From: Lutraria lutraria
Taxonomy: Eukaryota > Mollusca > Bivalvia > Venerida > Mactridae
DNA: 64,000 bases
Reading direction: 5' to 3'
Assembly: GCA_964023205.1 (NCBI GenBank)
Contig: OZ026847.1
Span: 3,842,819-3,906,818 of the forward strand
This document shows positions 35,180 through 45,161 of this stretch, one piece after another (the stretch's first letter is position 1; each line of letters starts with the position of its first letter). The notes under the pieces were generated by a model. That model made no database searches, had not been told where the DNA came from, and saw only the letters and a program-made list of their open reading frames with translations. The translations under genes and the position numbers were made by a program.

Positions 35180-36400
35180 GTAAAACTAGAAGCTGTTTTA
35201 CTCACATAAAGGTGTTTCGAATTTTAAGTAATTTCGTGTTACGTTATCTTTACTGAGCCCTAAGACAGCTGATTTATATCTATAATCAGTTTCAAGAAAG
35301 TAATGACAGTACACTTAACCTGTGCATTTTAGAAGCTCTACGTTTGAACTTACGATCAAGATTATAGTAAAATAGTATTGCACGTGGAAATCATGCAATA
35401 CGGTATTGGTCGATTTCTTATTGAAAACAGAAAATTAAGTGAGTATATGTAACATAAAATTAAAACATAAGGTATGTTCATTAAACAATCAATAAAACTG
35501 ATAGGTACGTATTTTAGTAAGCATCATGCTTAAGTTGATAATCTTAATAGTTACTACCTAAAGTAGACTTCGCCACAAATTCATGCAGATAACAATTCTT
35601 ATGAAACGAAAACAAGAAAAAGTATTAGCAAATTTCTAAAGCATACTCAAGTGTACACATAAAAATATTCTCCTTAATATCATTAAGAAAAGATGTGCGT
35701 CTTTGATAAGGCATTGTTGGTTTATGAATATATATATATATATATTTAAAGTGTAACTTTCGTTAAGTATGGATTTACAGTTGTACACTTGTTTTGGACA
35801 GTAGCATAATACGTATATACATATTTCAGTCATGCATAACACAATTAATACTGCACCATATCGACACAGAATTATCATGGTAATGTTAACAACTTTATAT
35901 ATAAATGTATATATAGAAAAATGCTTATATTGCTTTGTAGCCTGTTTTGTGCTATAGAATAATATACTTGTTTCAATCAATGCTGAACCATATCGACAAA
36001 GTATTAGCATAATAATGATAATGAATTTTCATATATACAGAATGATGCGTCTTTGATTAGACGTAACTGGTTTATGATAAAAAAAAGCTTCAATGGTGAA
36101 CAGTATCAACATTTTTTTATGGTAAACCATATCAACAACCCTTTTATACAGAAAATAATTTATATTGCGTTTTGACACACCAACAAATTGTTATCATGGT
36201 AATGACAATAACTTTTATATAATATTATCCAGACAATTATTTATAGTGTGGATGTACTAAATACATTCGTGTTTCGATTAACATGTCTATACATGTTTAA
36301 TATTTCCATAATAATCAGTAGAGTCCACAAATCAAAAATCAAAGTCCATGAAACGCTGTCCAAGATCATTTTGTGAGGAGAAATCATTGACACAAACACA
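35180..36400. repeat. AT-rich stretch with an internal degenerate duplication
   Basis: The words 'gcgtctttgat' and 'ggtttatga' occur at 35698 and 36046. 'ctg..accatatcgaca.ag' followed by 'at.atggtaatg' recurs near 35852, 35980 and 36190. This indicates about two to three degenerate copies of a unit near 130-350 bp. A short TA run (35729-35745) lies inside. No coding sequence is recognised. Confidence 0.5.
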
Positions 36401-36410
36401 ATGAAAGTCA

Positions 36411-36641
36411 TTATTTTTTCTTTCTTTTGATTATGGTCTGATCTCGTTGCTGGTCATGGAGCAACTCGGTCGGTGTAGGTGGTGAACGCTGCGGTGCATT
36501 CAAACCAGCCATTGACGTTGGAACAACTGGCAAATTGTTTAGTCCGGATATAGAATGACATTCCGCAACAGTTTTTGCAAAGTTGAAGAGTTCAGTGCTG
36601 GGAAAATGCCGTGTTCGCATCGATGCAAACATAGGACACAC
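36411..36641 (-). CDS. Small unidentified open frame, proline-rich, basic end
   Basis: The frame codes 76 residues with S-P-P-T-P-T-E-L-L and ends in K-R-K-K-K, followed by TAA. Composition is more protein-like than the surrounding chance frames, but I recognise no domain and see no splice sites or neighbours that explain it. It could be a terminal exon fragment, part of an old transposon, or chance. Confidence 0.2.
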   Translation of the reverse strand: MCPMFASMRTRHFPSTELFNFAKTVAECHSISGLNNLPVVPTSMAGLNAPQRSPPTPTELLHDQQRDQTIIKRKKK

Positions 36642-36907
36642 GCGCTATTAATTGTGTGACCTTTGTCTTGACCCTAACTGATATCCCGCATTAGTAATTC
36701 TTATGGAATGTTATATATCAATGATTAAAAAAACATGATAACAAAATCAAATTTTTTCTATGAATTTGACAACTATTCACAATGCACAGTTTTTAAATTT
36801 CCCGGGTTTAGATACAGGATTCATAGAACGTGATGACACATTTGCTGATTGCTCTAATACCATCATTCCATTGACAAATATGAACAAACGTAACGAACGC
36901 TTTTATC

Positions 36908-37090
36908 TAACCCTTTGTGGGGTAAATACACAGATCGTACACACACTGTGACCATAGTCTAGCCTGTAATAGACGTCCTATGTGTAATATGTAGCATACA
37001 GCGCAACAACGTTTTGATGATACCTGGTCGTAATGAGTATTGCAACAACAATTACAATAGTTACCCGTTTCCGTCAGATTACATTCGTAC
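36908..37090 (+). pseudogene. C4-domain relic in inverted (plus) orientation
   Basis: The plus strand reads P-L-W-G-K-Y-T-D-R-T-H-T-V-T then, after decay, C-S-I-Q-R-N-N-V-L-M-I-P-G-R-N-E and finally F-P-S-D-Y-I. These correspond to P-L-W-G-N-Y-T-D-G-T, R-I-Q-R-S-N-V-L-M-I-P-G-R-N-E and S-P-S-D-Y-I of the intact genes. In-frame stops and missing segments make it non-functional. It is the only C4 copy on the plus strand. Confidence 0.75.
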
Positions 37091-37394
37091 AAATTAAAAT
37101 ATCCAGATTTATGAGAACTTCACTATCTGCAATGTAGTATCTTGACGTAGCCCAGCCCAACCAACAAGATCCGGAATACATCATTTATTCTGCATAGATA
37201 CATAATACTCTTTGACTGACTTGCAAACGAGTTTCTTAAAGTAACTGCATGGTAACGATGGAGTTTATTCAAGTATTTACATGTTTGCATCATTGTTCAT
37301 GAAAATCCTCAGAGCGGCAGATTTAAATAACGTTGAATTAACACATGGAACGACATTCGTGATAAATATGTGCAATAATATGTGGCTAAACAGT

Positions 37395-37612
37395 TCACAA
37401 AATAGAACTCCCCATGGAGACCATAAGCAATTTCAGTGGTCCACACACACCTTCAACAAAAAAGAACAAAGCGCCATTTTCATCCTTCTGACCTCCGTCA
37501 AGTGCCTCCGCGTTACAATCCACGCAAAGATAATCTGACGTAGACGGGTGAGTATGGTTTTCCGACATCAGATATCCTGAATGATTTATAGTTGTTGTAA
37601 CACTCATTATTC
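37395..37612 (-). pseudogene. C4-domain C-terminal relic
   Basis: N-E-C-Y-N-N-Y-K is followed by a 5-nt loss, then G-Y-L-M-S-E-N-H-T-H-P-S-T-S-D-Y and D-E-N-G-A-L-F-F-F-V-E-G-V-C-G. After that the frame leaves the family and the final C-P-P-Y..C-A-V-C segment is missing. It overlaps in content with the plus-strand relic next to it, so the two are remnants of different copies. Confidence 0.75.
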
Positions 37613-37735
37613 TTATTGAATAGGTATCAGAAAGAATTCCTTAGAAACAGCGCAATGAAAAACTTGATATACATTCGTGATATACTAGTAATGGGAACAA
37701 AATATATGTACAAACAGTTCGCATATAAGCCATCA

Positions 37736-39285
37736 TTACGGCGACCATGAGCAAACAGCACATGTCAACTCTCTTCCGTCCACGTATGGTGGACATCTTA
37801 ACGATCCACACACGCCTTCAACAAAATAGAACAAAGCGCCATTTTTATTGTGATGGCCTCCCTCAAGGACCTCCGGGTTACCATCCATACAAATGTAATC
37901 TGACGGAGACGGGTGAGCATGATATTCTGACATCAAGTATCCTGAATATTCTAATTTATAGTTGTTGTAACACTCATTACGACCAGGTATCATCAAAACG
38001 TTGCTACGCTGTATCCTACATACTGCACACGGTACATCTTCATCATGTAAGTATCTCCAACTATCATATGTATTCACTTCATATTCACCACCATATATTT
38101 TTGTTGCAGTTTGTGTACCATCTGTGTAGTTACCCCATAAAGGATCACTTGGTAAACATAATCGGTTTGCGCCTGACCCAGAATGTGTGTGACTGCTACC
38201 TGCAGCGTATCCGTGGTAAACTAAATGTGCCTCATCTGGACATACAGTGCGTCCCCACCTCACATAGCTTGAACTGACTGATGTCGTTTCCACTTGCAGT
38301 TTGTTTGGTAACTTACTCAGCGCTTCCTCGGCATCTAAGAGCAATAAATTTGTCCAAATTTAGATGAAGAGAGAGACTTTCAAAATGATGATTATAGACA
38401 ACAAGTCTTACAAATGGTGCTCGATATTCTGGTCCATTCAAATGTAAACATGCTACATTGTGTATCGTTTTTACAATAACACTTTGAAGTATTGATCATT
38501 TGTACCTTAAGTTAAAGCGTCATGATTTAATAAGTCAATGCTACTGTTATAGGTTTACAGAGCGAATGTTTTAAATATTATTATTAGAGTAATGCTATCG
38601 GTCCAATGAATGCTACTGTCAGGGGAACGGATAACAAATAAATATATCGATAATACTGATGATTCTACAACAGATTCATTTAGTTGGGTAACTTAATCAG
38701 TGCTTCTCATGAATCTGAGAGCAAATATAGATATGGAGATTATCGATGACACTAATTCTGTACTAATGTGTGCAAGAACCGGAAGGCATACAAAATGAGA
38801 TGTGGTTATACATCAATACATTTCTGTAATATTTCAGCCATCAGTAAGTGAAATAAGGCTCATCAGTGTTCTGTGTCTGGTGTGTTCCAATCTTTACATT
38901 TTTTTTTCGATAACATAATAATGAAAAAAAAATGAGGAGTATTGAAGCTATGCAAAGATTTGATTGGGATATTCATCTAAGAATATCTGTTAAAAATTTG
39001 AACATGAAGGTATTAAGTTGCGCCTTTCTGTGCCTGAGAAAACAAAGCAATCTTAAGTTTAGTTTTATCATAAAGAATTCATCATGATTGCTTTTGTAGA
39101 ACAAAATATTACCTTTGGGTAGAAATCGTCTGATCTTGTTGTCTGAGCTTTTCTTCAAGTTGAACCATTTTCAGTAGAAGACCATATTCATATTCGAAAG
39201 ACTTAGAACAAGAACCATAAGGCTCCATTGTAATACTTCTCACACTCAATTGAAGTATTATGATCATATTTAAGAAAAGTAGCAT
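37736..39285 (-). CDS. C4-domain secreted protein (short-chain collagen C4-like), copy 1, exon phases mismatched
   Basis: Exon 2 (37736-38334, 599 nt, the same length as in the intact copies) has the full C4 domain from D-A-E-E-A-L to C-A-V-C-S-W-S-P with all ten cysteines. Exon 1 (39113-39285) codes M-L-L-F-L-N-M-I-I-I-L, a leader, then G-S-C-S-K-S-F-E-Y-E-Y-G and a coiled-coil E-E-K-L-R-Q-Q-D-Q-T-I. Exon 1 lacks part of its end (the S-L-x-Q-A segment of the sisters), so it ends in phase 2 where exon 2 needs phase 1; joined as they stand they hit a stop within 8 codons. Either a recent pseudogene or a copy using another donor or first exon. No Gly-X-Y repeat is present. Confidence 0.65.
38690..38730 (-). 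pseudogene. Stub of a C4 exon-2 start
   Basis: 'gtaacttaatcagtgcttctc' followed by 'atgaatctgag' matches the beginning of exon 2 (D-S-E-E-A-L-x-K-L) of the family, with nothing of the rest of the domain. It lies in intron 1 of copy 1. Confidence 0.45.
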
Positions 39286-39644
39286 TTTGAAAAGTATATG
39301 TTTACATCCGAAACTTTTTAAAAATCAGGCGTGTAAATAACTTCGACGGATATTTCTATAAGAAAATCTGCTATCTGTTTTATCAAAATGTTTAATACGG
39401 AAGATAAACCTATTGCAAATCCTACTATCACATGACTGCTGTACATCAGCCACACAATAGGATCTAAACTTGTAGTATAATGCATTGCGATCTTTAACTA
39501 TCAATTGTGTTGGCGAAACTACAGCAGACATCATTTCAAATTTTACATAACTCGTGATACTAGTATCCTGCAATATATATTACATCAAGGACATTATTTA
39601 AAGTTGGTAGGAAATTAATCTAATAAAACATTTTTTTATAATAA

Positions 39645-39990
39645 TGCGGATGATCGGTGTTTGTGTGGTAACGAACAGAACTACTTCACGAAAGGTCGTG
39701 GGTTCGATTTCCGGTTCACCATTCGAATTTCTAAGGGACGCTTTTCATCGTCCCCATACAAACTATCGAACAAGTCTTTGCATAGAAAATCACAGGAAAA
39801 AGGACGAGGCTTGTATCGGTGCTTTACAAAATCAATATAGAAAACCAGGACATATTATTTGAAAAGAGTGCGGATATACAAATGTTAATGCTTTGTTCTC
39901 CTGTATCTTATCTCCCCAATCGGGGTGACTCTGAAATAACCTTAGCTGTCGAATGGGTCGTTAAACATCAGCTAGATAAATAAGTTCAGC
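39645..39990 (+). mobile_element. tRNA-derived SINE
   Basis: The head 'tgtgtggtaacgaacag' has A-box character and is followed by 'gtcgtgggttcgatttccgg', a good B box. The 3' part 'gtgactctgaaataacctta' + 'gctgtcgaatgggtcgttaa' and 'acatcagctagataaataa' resembles the conserved ends of molluscan SINEs. An apparent 72-codon frame across the head is not a gene. Confidence 0.7.
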
Positions 39991-41290
39991 ATGCGGAAGG
40001 AATTATACACTTAGATGCCTTTGTTTATCATTAATTACCGCATGTCCCCCTGTATCTTATTAGAATTAATCTGATTACAAATCTCTTAATTGATGAACAA
40101 ATCGCTACTAAACAAAACCTTTTATCTGTATCTAATAGTTAACCATCATTACTGCTAATTATTTTCAAATGGATCACTTACAAAGAAAAAAACGAATGTA
40201 TCTCACGCTGGACGACGCAAGTAGTGTTCTTTCGCGCATAAAAATTGAATATTGTTTGTGTGCATGTATGCTTCATTTATGTGCCGCCGCACACTGTATG
40301 TAAGGGAGGTAATAATGAATCTCCGTGATTTTGGTACAGTTTAAGTTAATTTCCTTTTACGTCGACTGTTCGGTATTCTGAGCAGTAAGCAAGACATCAA
40401 ACAGCATTTCACAAATCTATTTGCTTTTAAATTAGCAGTATACGGTTTGAAAATCCTCATACGCTTATGCAAGTACATGTTGTTTTTCTTGAAATGTGTT
40501 TACATGCGATGTACGAGTATATTCACCACCTGCAGCGAATCCATGGTAAACTAAATGTGCCCAATCTGGACATACGGTGCGTCCCCACCTAACATAGCTT
40601 GAACTGTTTGATTTCGATTCCATTGGCATTCAGTTTTGTAACTTCATCAGCGCTTCGCCTGAATCTATATAGATTACATGAAATATATAATAATTTATAT
40701 ATTAACATTTCGACAGAGACTGCTGTAATGATAGTTTTAGAAAACAAGACGGTGCATGATAATCTGGTTCGTTACAATTTAAACCCAGGATACTCAAAGC
40801 TTTGTAGTAGTGTTTATATGTGTATCAATCAAATGATTACTACTGCATGATAGAGCATGTACACCACACTATATTATTCGAAGTGATCTTATGATACATT
40901 GATAATGCATTCAACTTCATTTTTACCAATCATACTTTTGTACGTGAAAAAACAGGTACGATTTGATATTGTAAGTTTACGAAGCGAAGCGTTATATTAC
41001 ATAAAGCTACTTAAATGAGATGACACACCGACATATGAGTATACAACACAATACAAGTATACAATTAATGCAATCGATGAGTACAATTGTGTCCTTCAGT
41101 GTCTGTGTCAATTAAGATTTTTTTCTTTCCATTTTTTTTAACATAATTTTTATGATGAGAAAACCTAGATTACTGGAAAGTTTTATGCACCAAGCATTTA
41201 ATTCGTGGAACTACACATCAAAAGATTTTACTTTATGAGTCAAATAAACTAAAAAACAGTCTATATTACGCCTTTTGCTGTCTATATTAA

Positions 41291-41777
41291 CAGTGCCGGT
41301 ATACCCGCTGCTGTGCACCACCCAAAACGTAAACAAAAAGCCGCCATCTTGGATGAAAAGGGTAATATTTTGCTTATTTCTTCGATTTCGCTTTTCTTTC
41401 AAATTTCTGCTATAGCAAAGAACATGCTACACAATTTTCTGGACACGCTGATACCCATAGTATTTACTATGTACCTCTGGTATAAAAGTTACCTTGGACA
41501 AGAAAATCGAATCGAGAGAAAAATTCCGTGGTGCACAGCAGCGCATTTAGTATTTTTCGATCTTTTTGTCCAGAAAATTGACTTGTTCGCATGTCGACGC
41601 ACATTTTTATCCATAAGTTGTAATTCAGAAGCTTAAAATTAGACTTTTGGTACATATAGCAACGTATTTTCTAGTATAACGAATTTCTGAGTTATTTGGT
41701 GGACAGCAGCGTGGGAATAAGAAAGGTGGACAGCAGCGCAAACGGGTGCACAGCAGGAGCTTTTTGAGTACTTGAGA
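41291..41777. repeat. Left terminal inverted repeat
   Basis: Pairs with 43848-44334. It contains a perfect YY1-type CCGCCATCTTGG (41341-41352) and copies of GGTG(G/C)ACAGCAGC or its complement at about 41310, 41531, 41700, 41726 and 41745. A frame running through the repeat (41313-41636, H-H-P-K-R-K-Q-K-A-A) is present in both termini but is likely a by-product. Confidence 0.9.
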
Positions 41778-41779
41778 CT

Positions 41780-41935
41780 GTTCCTGAATAACCATTCGTT
41801 AAATACTTGTAACTCTTTATTTTTTTCATCCAATGAGGGGAATTTATTTGTAGTCAATCGTTTTAGAAAATGCTTATCACAGGCATTGTTCTGAAATGCA
41901 AATATTTCTAATTGCTTCACTGATGAAGTATTCAT
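41780..41935 (-). CDS. Short open segment next to the left terminus
   Basis: Minus-strand frame reads M-N-T-S-S-V-K-Q-L-E-I-F-A-F-Q-N-N-A then K-H-F-L-K-R-L-T-T-N-K-F-P-S-L-D and N-E-W-L-F-R-N before entering the terminal repeat. It looks more protein-like than chance and could be a remnant of the element's own gene. No family recognised. Confidence 0.25.
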
Positions 41936-42559
41936 TCATTTACTTATGGAAAGCTTTAAAGGCATTATCACGTGACACGGGCTGTATCGAAGAACCATTA
42001 TCAGCCTTTTTGAACTAAGAAACAACATTAAAACTTTGTTTACTTTTCGTGAAATGGATGTATGCAGGCTCTCATAATTACTCGTTTATATGAACTGAAT
42101 TTCTGGAATTTTCTAGTGATGAAGAATTAAATGATGTTTTTTGTGCACTTTTAGAAAGATGAACACGTGCGACCACTGTGGAGCCGCAGACTAGACATAT
42201 AGCGGTTGTGCACGAACGCCCATGGTTTCAGAGACCGGACACAGCCAAGCAGATGCAGGTTAATAAAAAAAAACATCATAACATTTTCAATCTTCTATTT
42301 TTTTTCTTGTGATAGATCTGTTATGTAAGACCAATACATTATGTAAGAAACATACATATAACTAAGTCTTTTCATAAAATATCAAATAATGGTGCGAGTA
42401 TACTTTAAATAACATCATTTATTAGTTATAAATAATCAATTTTAACTATCATGCTTTACAAATTTACATTATCAACGTTGTATCAATAATAAAACATAAC
42501 TTTAAAACTACAAATCTTATGACAGGTAACCATCATGGTGACGTAAAGCATGCAACTAG

Positions 42560-42770
42560 TTTAGCCCAGGGCACGACCACGACCTTGCTCAGTATGTGAA
42601 AATCGGTTGCACAAGGAAAAACAGTTCAAGTGTGATACTTGCGACAGAGAATTTGCCTATGTATGCCACCTCCGCAAACACATGGAGCTGTTAAAAGCTT
42701 TAAAAAGTTTTTGGTTAGATAACTCAATTATTATTTCTGTGATTTTAGTCATTATTTTGAAATAATGATG
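42560..42770 (+). CDS. C2H2-type zinc finger-like exon inside the transposon
   Basis: After a candidate acceptor (tttag or cccag near 42562-42570) the frame reads R-P-R-P-C-S-V-C-E-N-R-L-H-K then K-C-D-T-C-D-R-E-F-A-Y-V-C-H-L-R-K-H-M-E. The C-x2-C, the F and L positions and C-x2-C-x12-H spacing are those of a C2H2 finger. The second His expected 3-5 residues later is absent before the frame runs to TAA. It may continue through splicing or be a captured, truncated host exon. Confidence 0.45.
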
Positions 42771-43408
42771 TTTATTTATTACTGTCTTTGGGTTTCTTTT
42801 GCTGTTCTAAAACATTATGCTGAATAATTATTGACTGAGTTGTTTTATTGTGATTATTGAAATGTGATGCTCAATGATAATTGTCTATGATTTTATGGTT
42901 ACTGAAATATGATGGTCAACTGTAATAATGATACTTATATAAATGTGATTCTTTGAAATTTGACCAAGTTGTCTGTGTTTTTGATGATTCAGCATTCTTA
43001 TATTTTTTTACAAATTCTATTGCATAAAGCAAATAAACATACATTTGTACATGATTTTATTTTTCCTTTCCTACACGATCCATCCGCAGAGGGTTAACAT
43101 GATGTAAACTTATAAACAGATACGTGTACATGTACATAATAAAGTAAAACACTTCCAAATCATGCACATATACATTAATGTTATAATTGTACAAACTATC
43201 CTCAGTAGGAATATATGCAGCTATCCAAGGGTCAAATATTGTCATTTGAAACTACTTCAAAAACCTGAGAGCCATGCATATGCTATAAAAACTTGGTGCC
43301 TATATTTCTCATCACGTAAGTTGTATTGTAAACTACATGTTGTACTTCTTATTAAAATACTTATAAAGTGAATATACAAAGCTATCCAAAAAACATTTCA
43401 TACAACAA

Positions 43409-43707
43409 CTACATGTACAATATTCGACAATTTGACGCAATGAAGTCCGTATACTGTACTTTACAATGTTTTATCAATATTCTAAACACTAGATACTGTT
43501 CTCCAATTGATGTCACATAGACAAACATAACAATCATCGGATATTCCCATCTGTTGGCAAGGTAGCATCTTGGACATGTTGCATCTTGCTCTTTCCCAGC
43601 AAACTCCCAAAGACCCTTTGAGCGTTGCATTTTTCTCAAACGTAACATGGTCGTAATTCCATCGCCCAGCAAGTCGCTTCCTTTGGCTCGTGTCAAACTG
43701 GTGATTC
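43409..43707 (-). CDS. Unidentified exon with C-P-R-C inside the transposon
   Basis: The acceptor attcaatcag (AG 43709-43708) is followed by I-T-S-L-T-R-A-K-G-S-D-L-L-G-D-G and then M-L-R-L-R-K-M-Q-R-S-K-G-L-W-E-F and D-A-T-C-P-R-C-Y-L-A-N-R-W-E-Y-P. It ends at TAG 43409-43411. The first two thirds look protein-like (charged, with a Cys pair); the last third may be 3' non-coding. I do not recognise the family. It lies on the strand opposite the zinc-finger-like exon. Confidence 0.4.
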
Positions 43708-43847
43708 CTGATTGAATAAAAAACATATAGTTATTGAAACATACCCGATACTTATAATTGCAAATGTGTATGCTATACTTTGTGTTTATTGATACATGTA
43801 GTGTTATACAGGAGCAGTCTTGATTTTGGGGAAACAGATTTATGATT

Positions 43848-44334
43848 CTCAAGTACGCAAAAAAGCTTCTGCTGTGCACCCGTTTCCGCTGCTGTCCACC
43901 CTTCTTATTCCCACGCTGCTGTCCACCAAATAACTCAGAAATTCGTTATACTAGAAAATACGTTGCTATATGTACCAAAAGTCTAATTTTAAGCTTCTGT
44001 ATTACAACTTATGAATAAAAATGTGCGTCGACATGCGAACAAGTCAATTTTCTGGACAAAAAGATCGAAAAATACTAAATGCGCTGCTGTGCACCACGGA
44101 ATTTTTCTCTCGATTCGATTTTCTTGTCCAAGGTAACTTTTATACCAGAGGTACATAGTAAATACTATGGGTATCAGCGTGTCCAGAAAATTGTGTAGCA
44201 TGTTCTTTGCTATAGCAGAAATTTGAAAGAAAAGCGAAATCGAAGAAATAAGCAAAATATTACCTTTTTCATCCAAGATGGCGGCTTTTTGTTTACGTTT
44301 TGGGTGGTGCACAGCAGCGGGTATACCGGCACTG
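43848..44334. repeat. Right terminal inverted repeat
   Basis: Reverse complement of 41291-41777. Differences are few and mostly near the inner boundary (an extra base in the A run near 43858, and 'gtttccgctg' versus 'gtttgcgctg'). The right end CAGCGGGTATACCGGCACTG is followed by ATTAAG. Confidence 0.9.
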
Positions 44335-45000
44335 ATTAAGTCATCTAGACAATCGTGGACTTTTATTATAACATAATTTACCATGATAAGATTGCTATAA
44401 AACAAGATATCAAGATATAACAAAACGATTGTCTGATCTTGTTTACTGAGCTTTTCTACAATTTGGATCATTTTCTGTAGAACGCCATAATTATATTCAA
44501 AACGCTTAAAACAAGATCCTTACGTTCCATTATAGCAATAATCTCACCTAATCCAAATATTATCATCACATTTAAGAAAATCAACATGTTTAGCTCTCTG
44601 AAAATTGTATTCAAAATGGACGTGTTAATAACTTTGAGATCGCTCAAAAGTACTAATGAAACAACAGTTTTATACCACAAATTGCATATATATTATCGGG
44701 TAGCCCACTGGTGGTATAATCAATTGTATCACTAAATTATGTTCGCGAAACAACCGTAGACATAACTTATAATCCCATATAACTATATGCTATATTTTTC
44801 AACGGGGAAATTAATCAAATCTAACGCTAGCCGGAAGATTATCTGACAAACGTTTTTTTGTAATTTGTTCTCGTGATTCTTAGCCAAAAAGTTGAATGTT
44901 GTACATGCTAGACTAGCACATATTTGTAGCTTTGTTGAGAGTTTAGTAGTTTCTTTTCATACATCTAAATGTAACTACACGGTAACGACTGGGTAAAGTA

Positions 45001-45006
45001 TTTATT
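45001..45006 (-). terminator. Poly(A) signal of C4 copy 2
   Basis: AATAAA on the minus strand, about 156 bp past the stop codon. The same hexamer stands at the matching place behind the other intact copy (53027-53022), which supports its use. Confidence 0.55.
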
Positions 45007-45161
45007 TATAAAAGTCATCATTTATCATGTGTAATAACTTCTTCTTATTGAATAGGTAATAGAAAAAATTCCTTAGAAATAGCGCAATGAAAAACTTGAT
45101 ATACATTCGTGATATAATGGCAACAAAATATATGTACGAACAGTTTGTAGATAAGCCCTCA

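Larger units (their letters stand above)
41291..44334. mobile_element. DNA transposon-like element, about 487-bp inverted termini, ATTAA target duplication
   Basis: The ends are CAGTGCCGGTATACCCGCTG and its exact complement, flanked by ATTAA on both sides (41286-41290 and 44335-44339). The termini pair over about 487 bp with few differences. Two paralogous segments (around 51854 and 59564) show the uninterrupted site. Interior 41780-43845 has gene-like pieces (see separate entries) but no complete transposase that I recognise. 5-bp duplication with long termini does not match a family I can name with confidence; ends CAGTG without CAC exclude a clear Transib/RAG-type assignment. It may be non-autonomous, carrying captured exons. 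Confidence 0.85.
40523..44614 (-). pseudogene. C4 pseudogene split by a 3-kb transposon in intron 1
   Basis: Exon 1 relic (about 44440-44614) keeps M-L-I-F-L-N-V-M-I-I-F-G-L-G-E. The upstream family ATG has become TTG, a frameshift breaks the G-S-C-F region (E-R-K-D-L), and the donor is gone. Exon 2 relic (40523-40664) reads D-S-G-E-A-L-M-K-L-Q-N, then TGA (Arg codon in sisters), then M-P-M-E-S-K-S..Y-V-R-W-G-R-T-V-C and ends in G-F-A-A-G-G. Intron 1 aligns with the introns of the copies at 50.4-52.1 and 58.1-59.8 kb, except that the element 41291-44334 is inserted here. Confidence 0.8.

Noticed and set aside
41313..41636. Frame of 107 codons through the left transposon terminus, repeated in the right one
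   Set aside because: Its conservation is explained by the inverted repeat. It has no domain, and it runs out in ordinary terminal sequence.
41291..44334. Transib/ProtoRAG-type element (5-bp target duplication, CAGTG near the end)
   Set aside because: The ends lack the CACAGTG-type heptamer, the target is AT-rich rather than GC-rich, and no RAG1-like core is visible.
41287..44339. piggyBac- or Kolobok-type TTAA insertion
   Set aside because: With TTAA as target the two ends become unequal (CAGTG versus TCAGTG). ATTAA gives symmetrical ends, and no matching transposase was seen.
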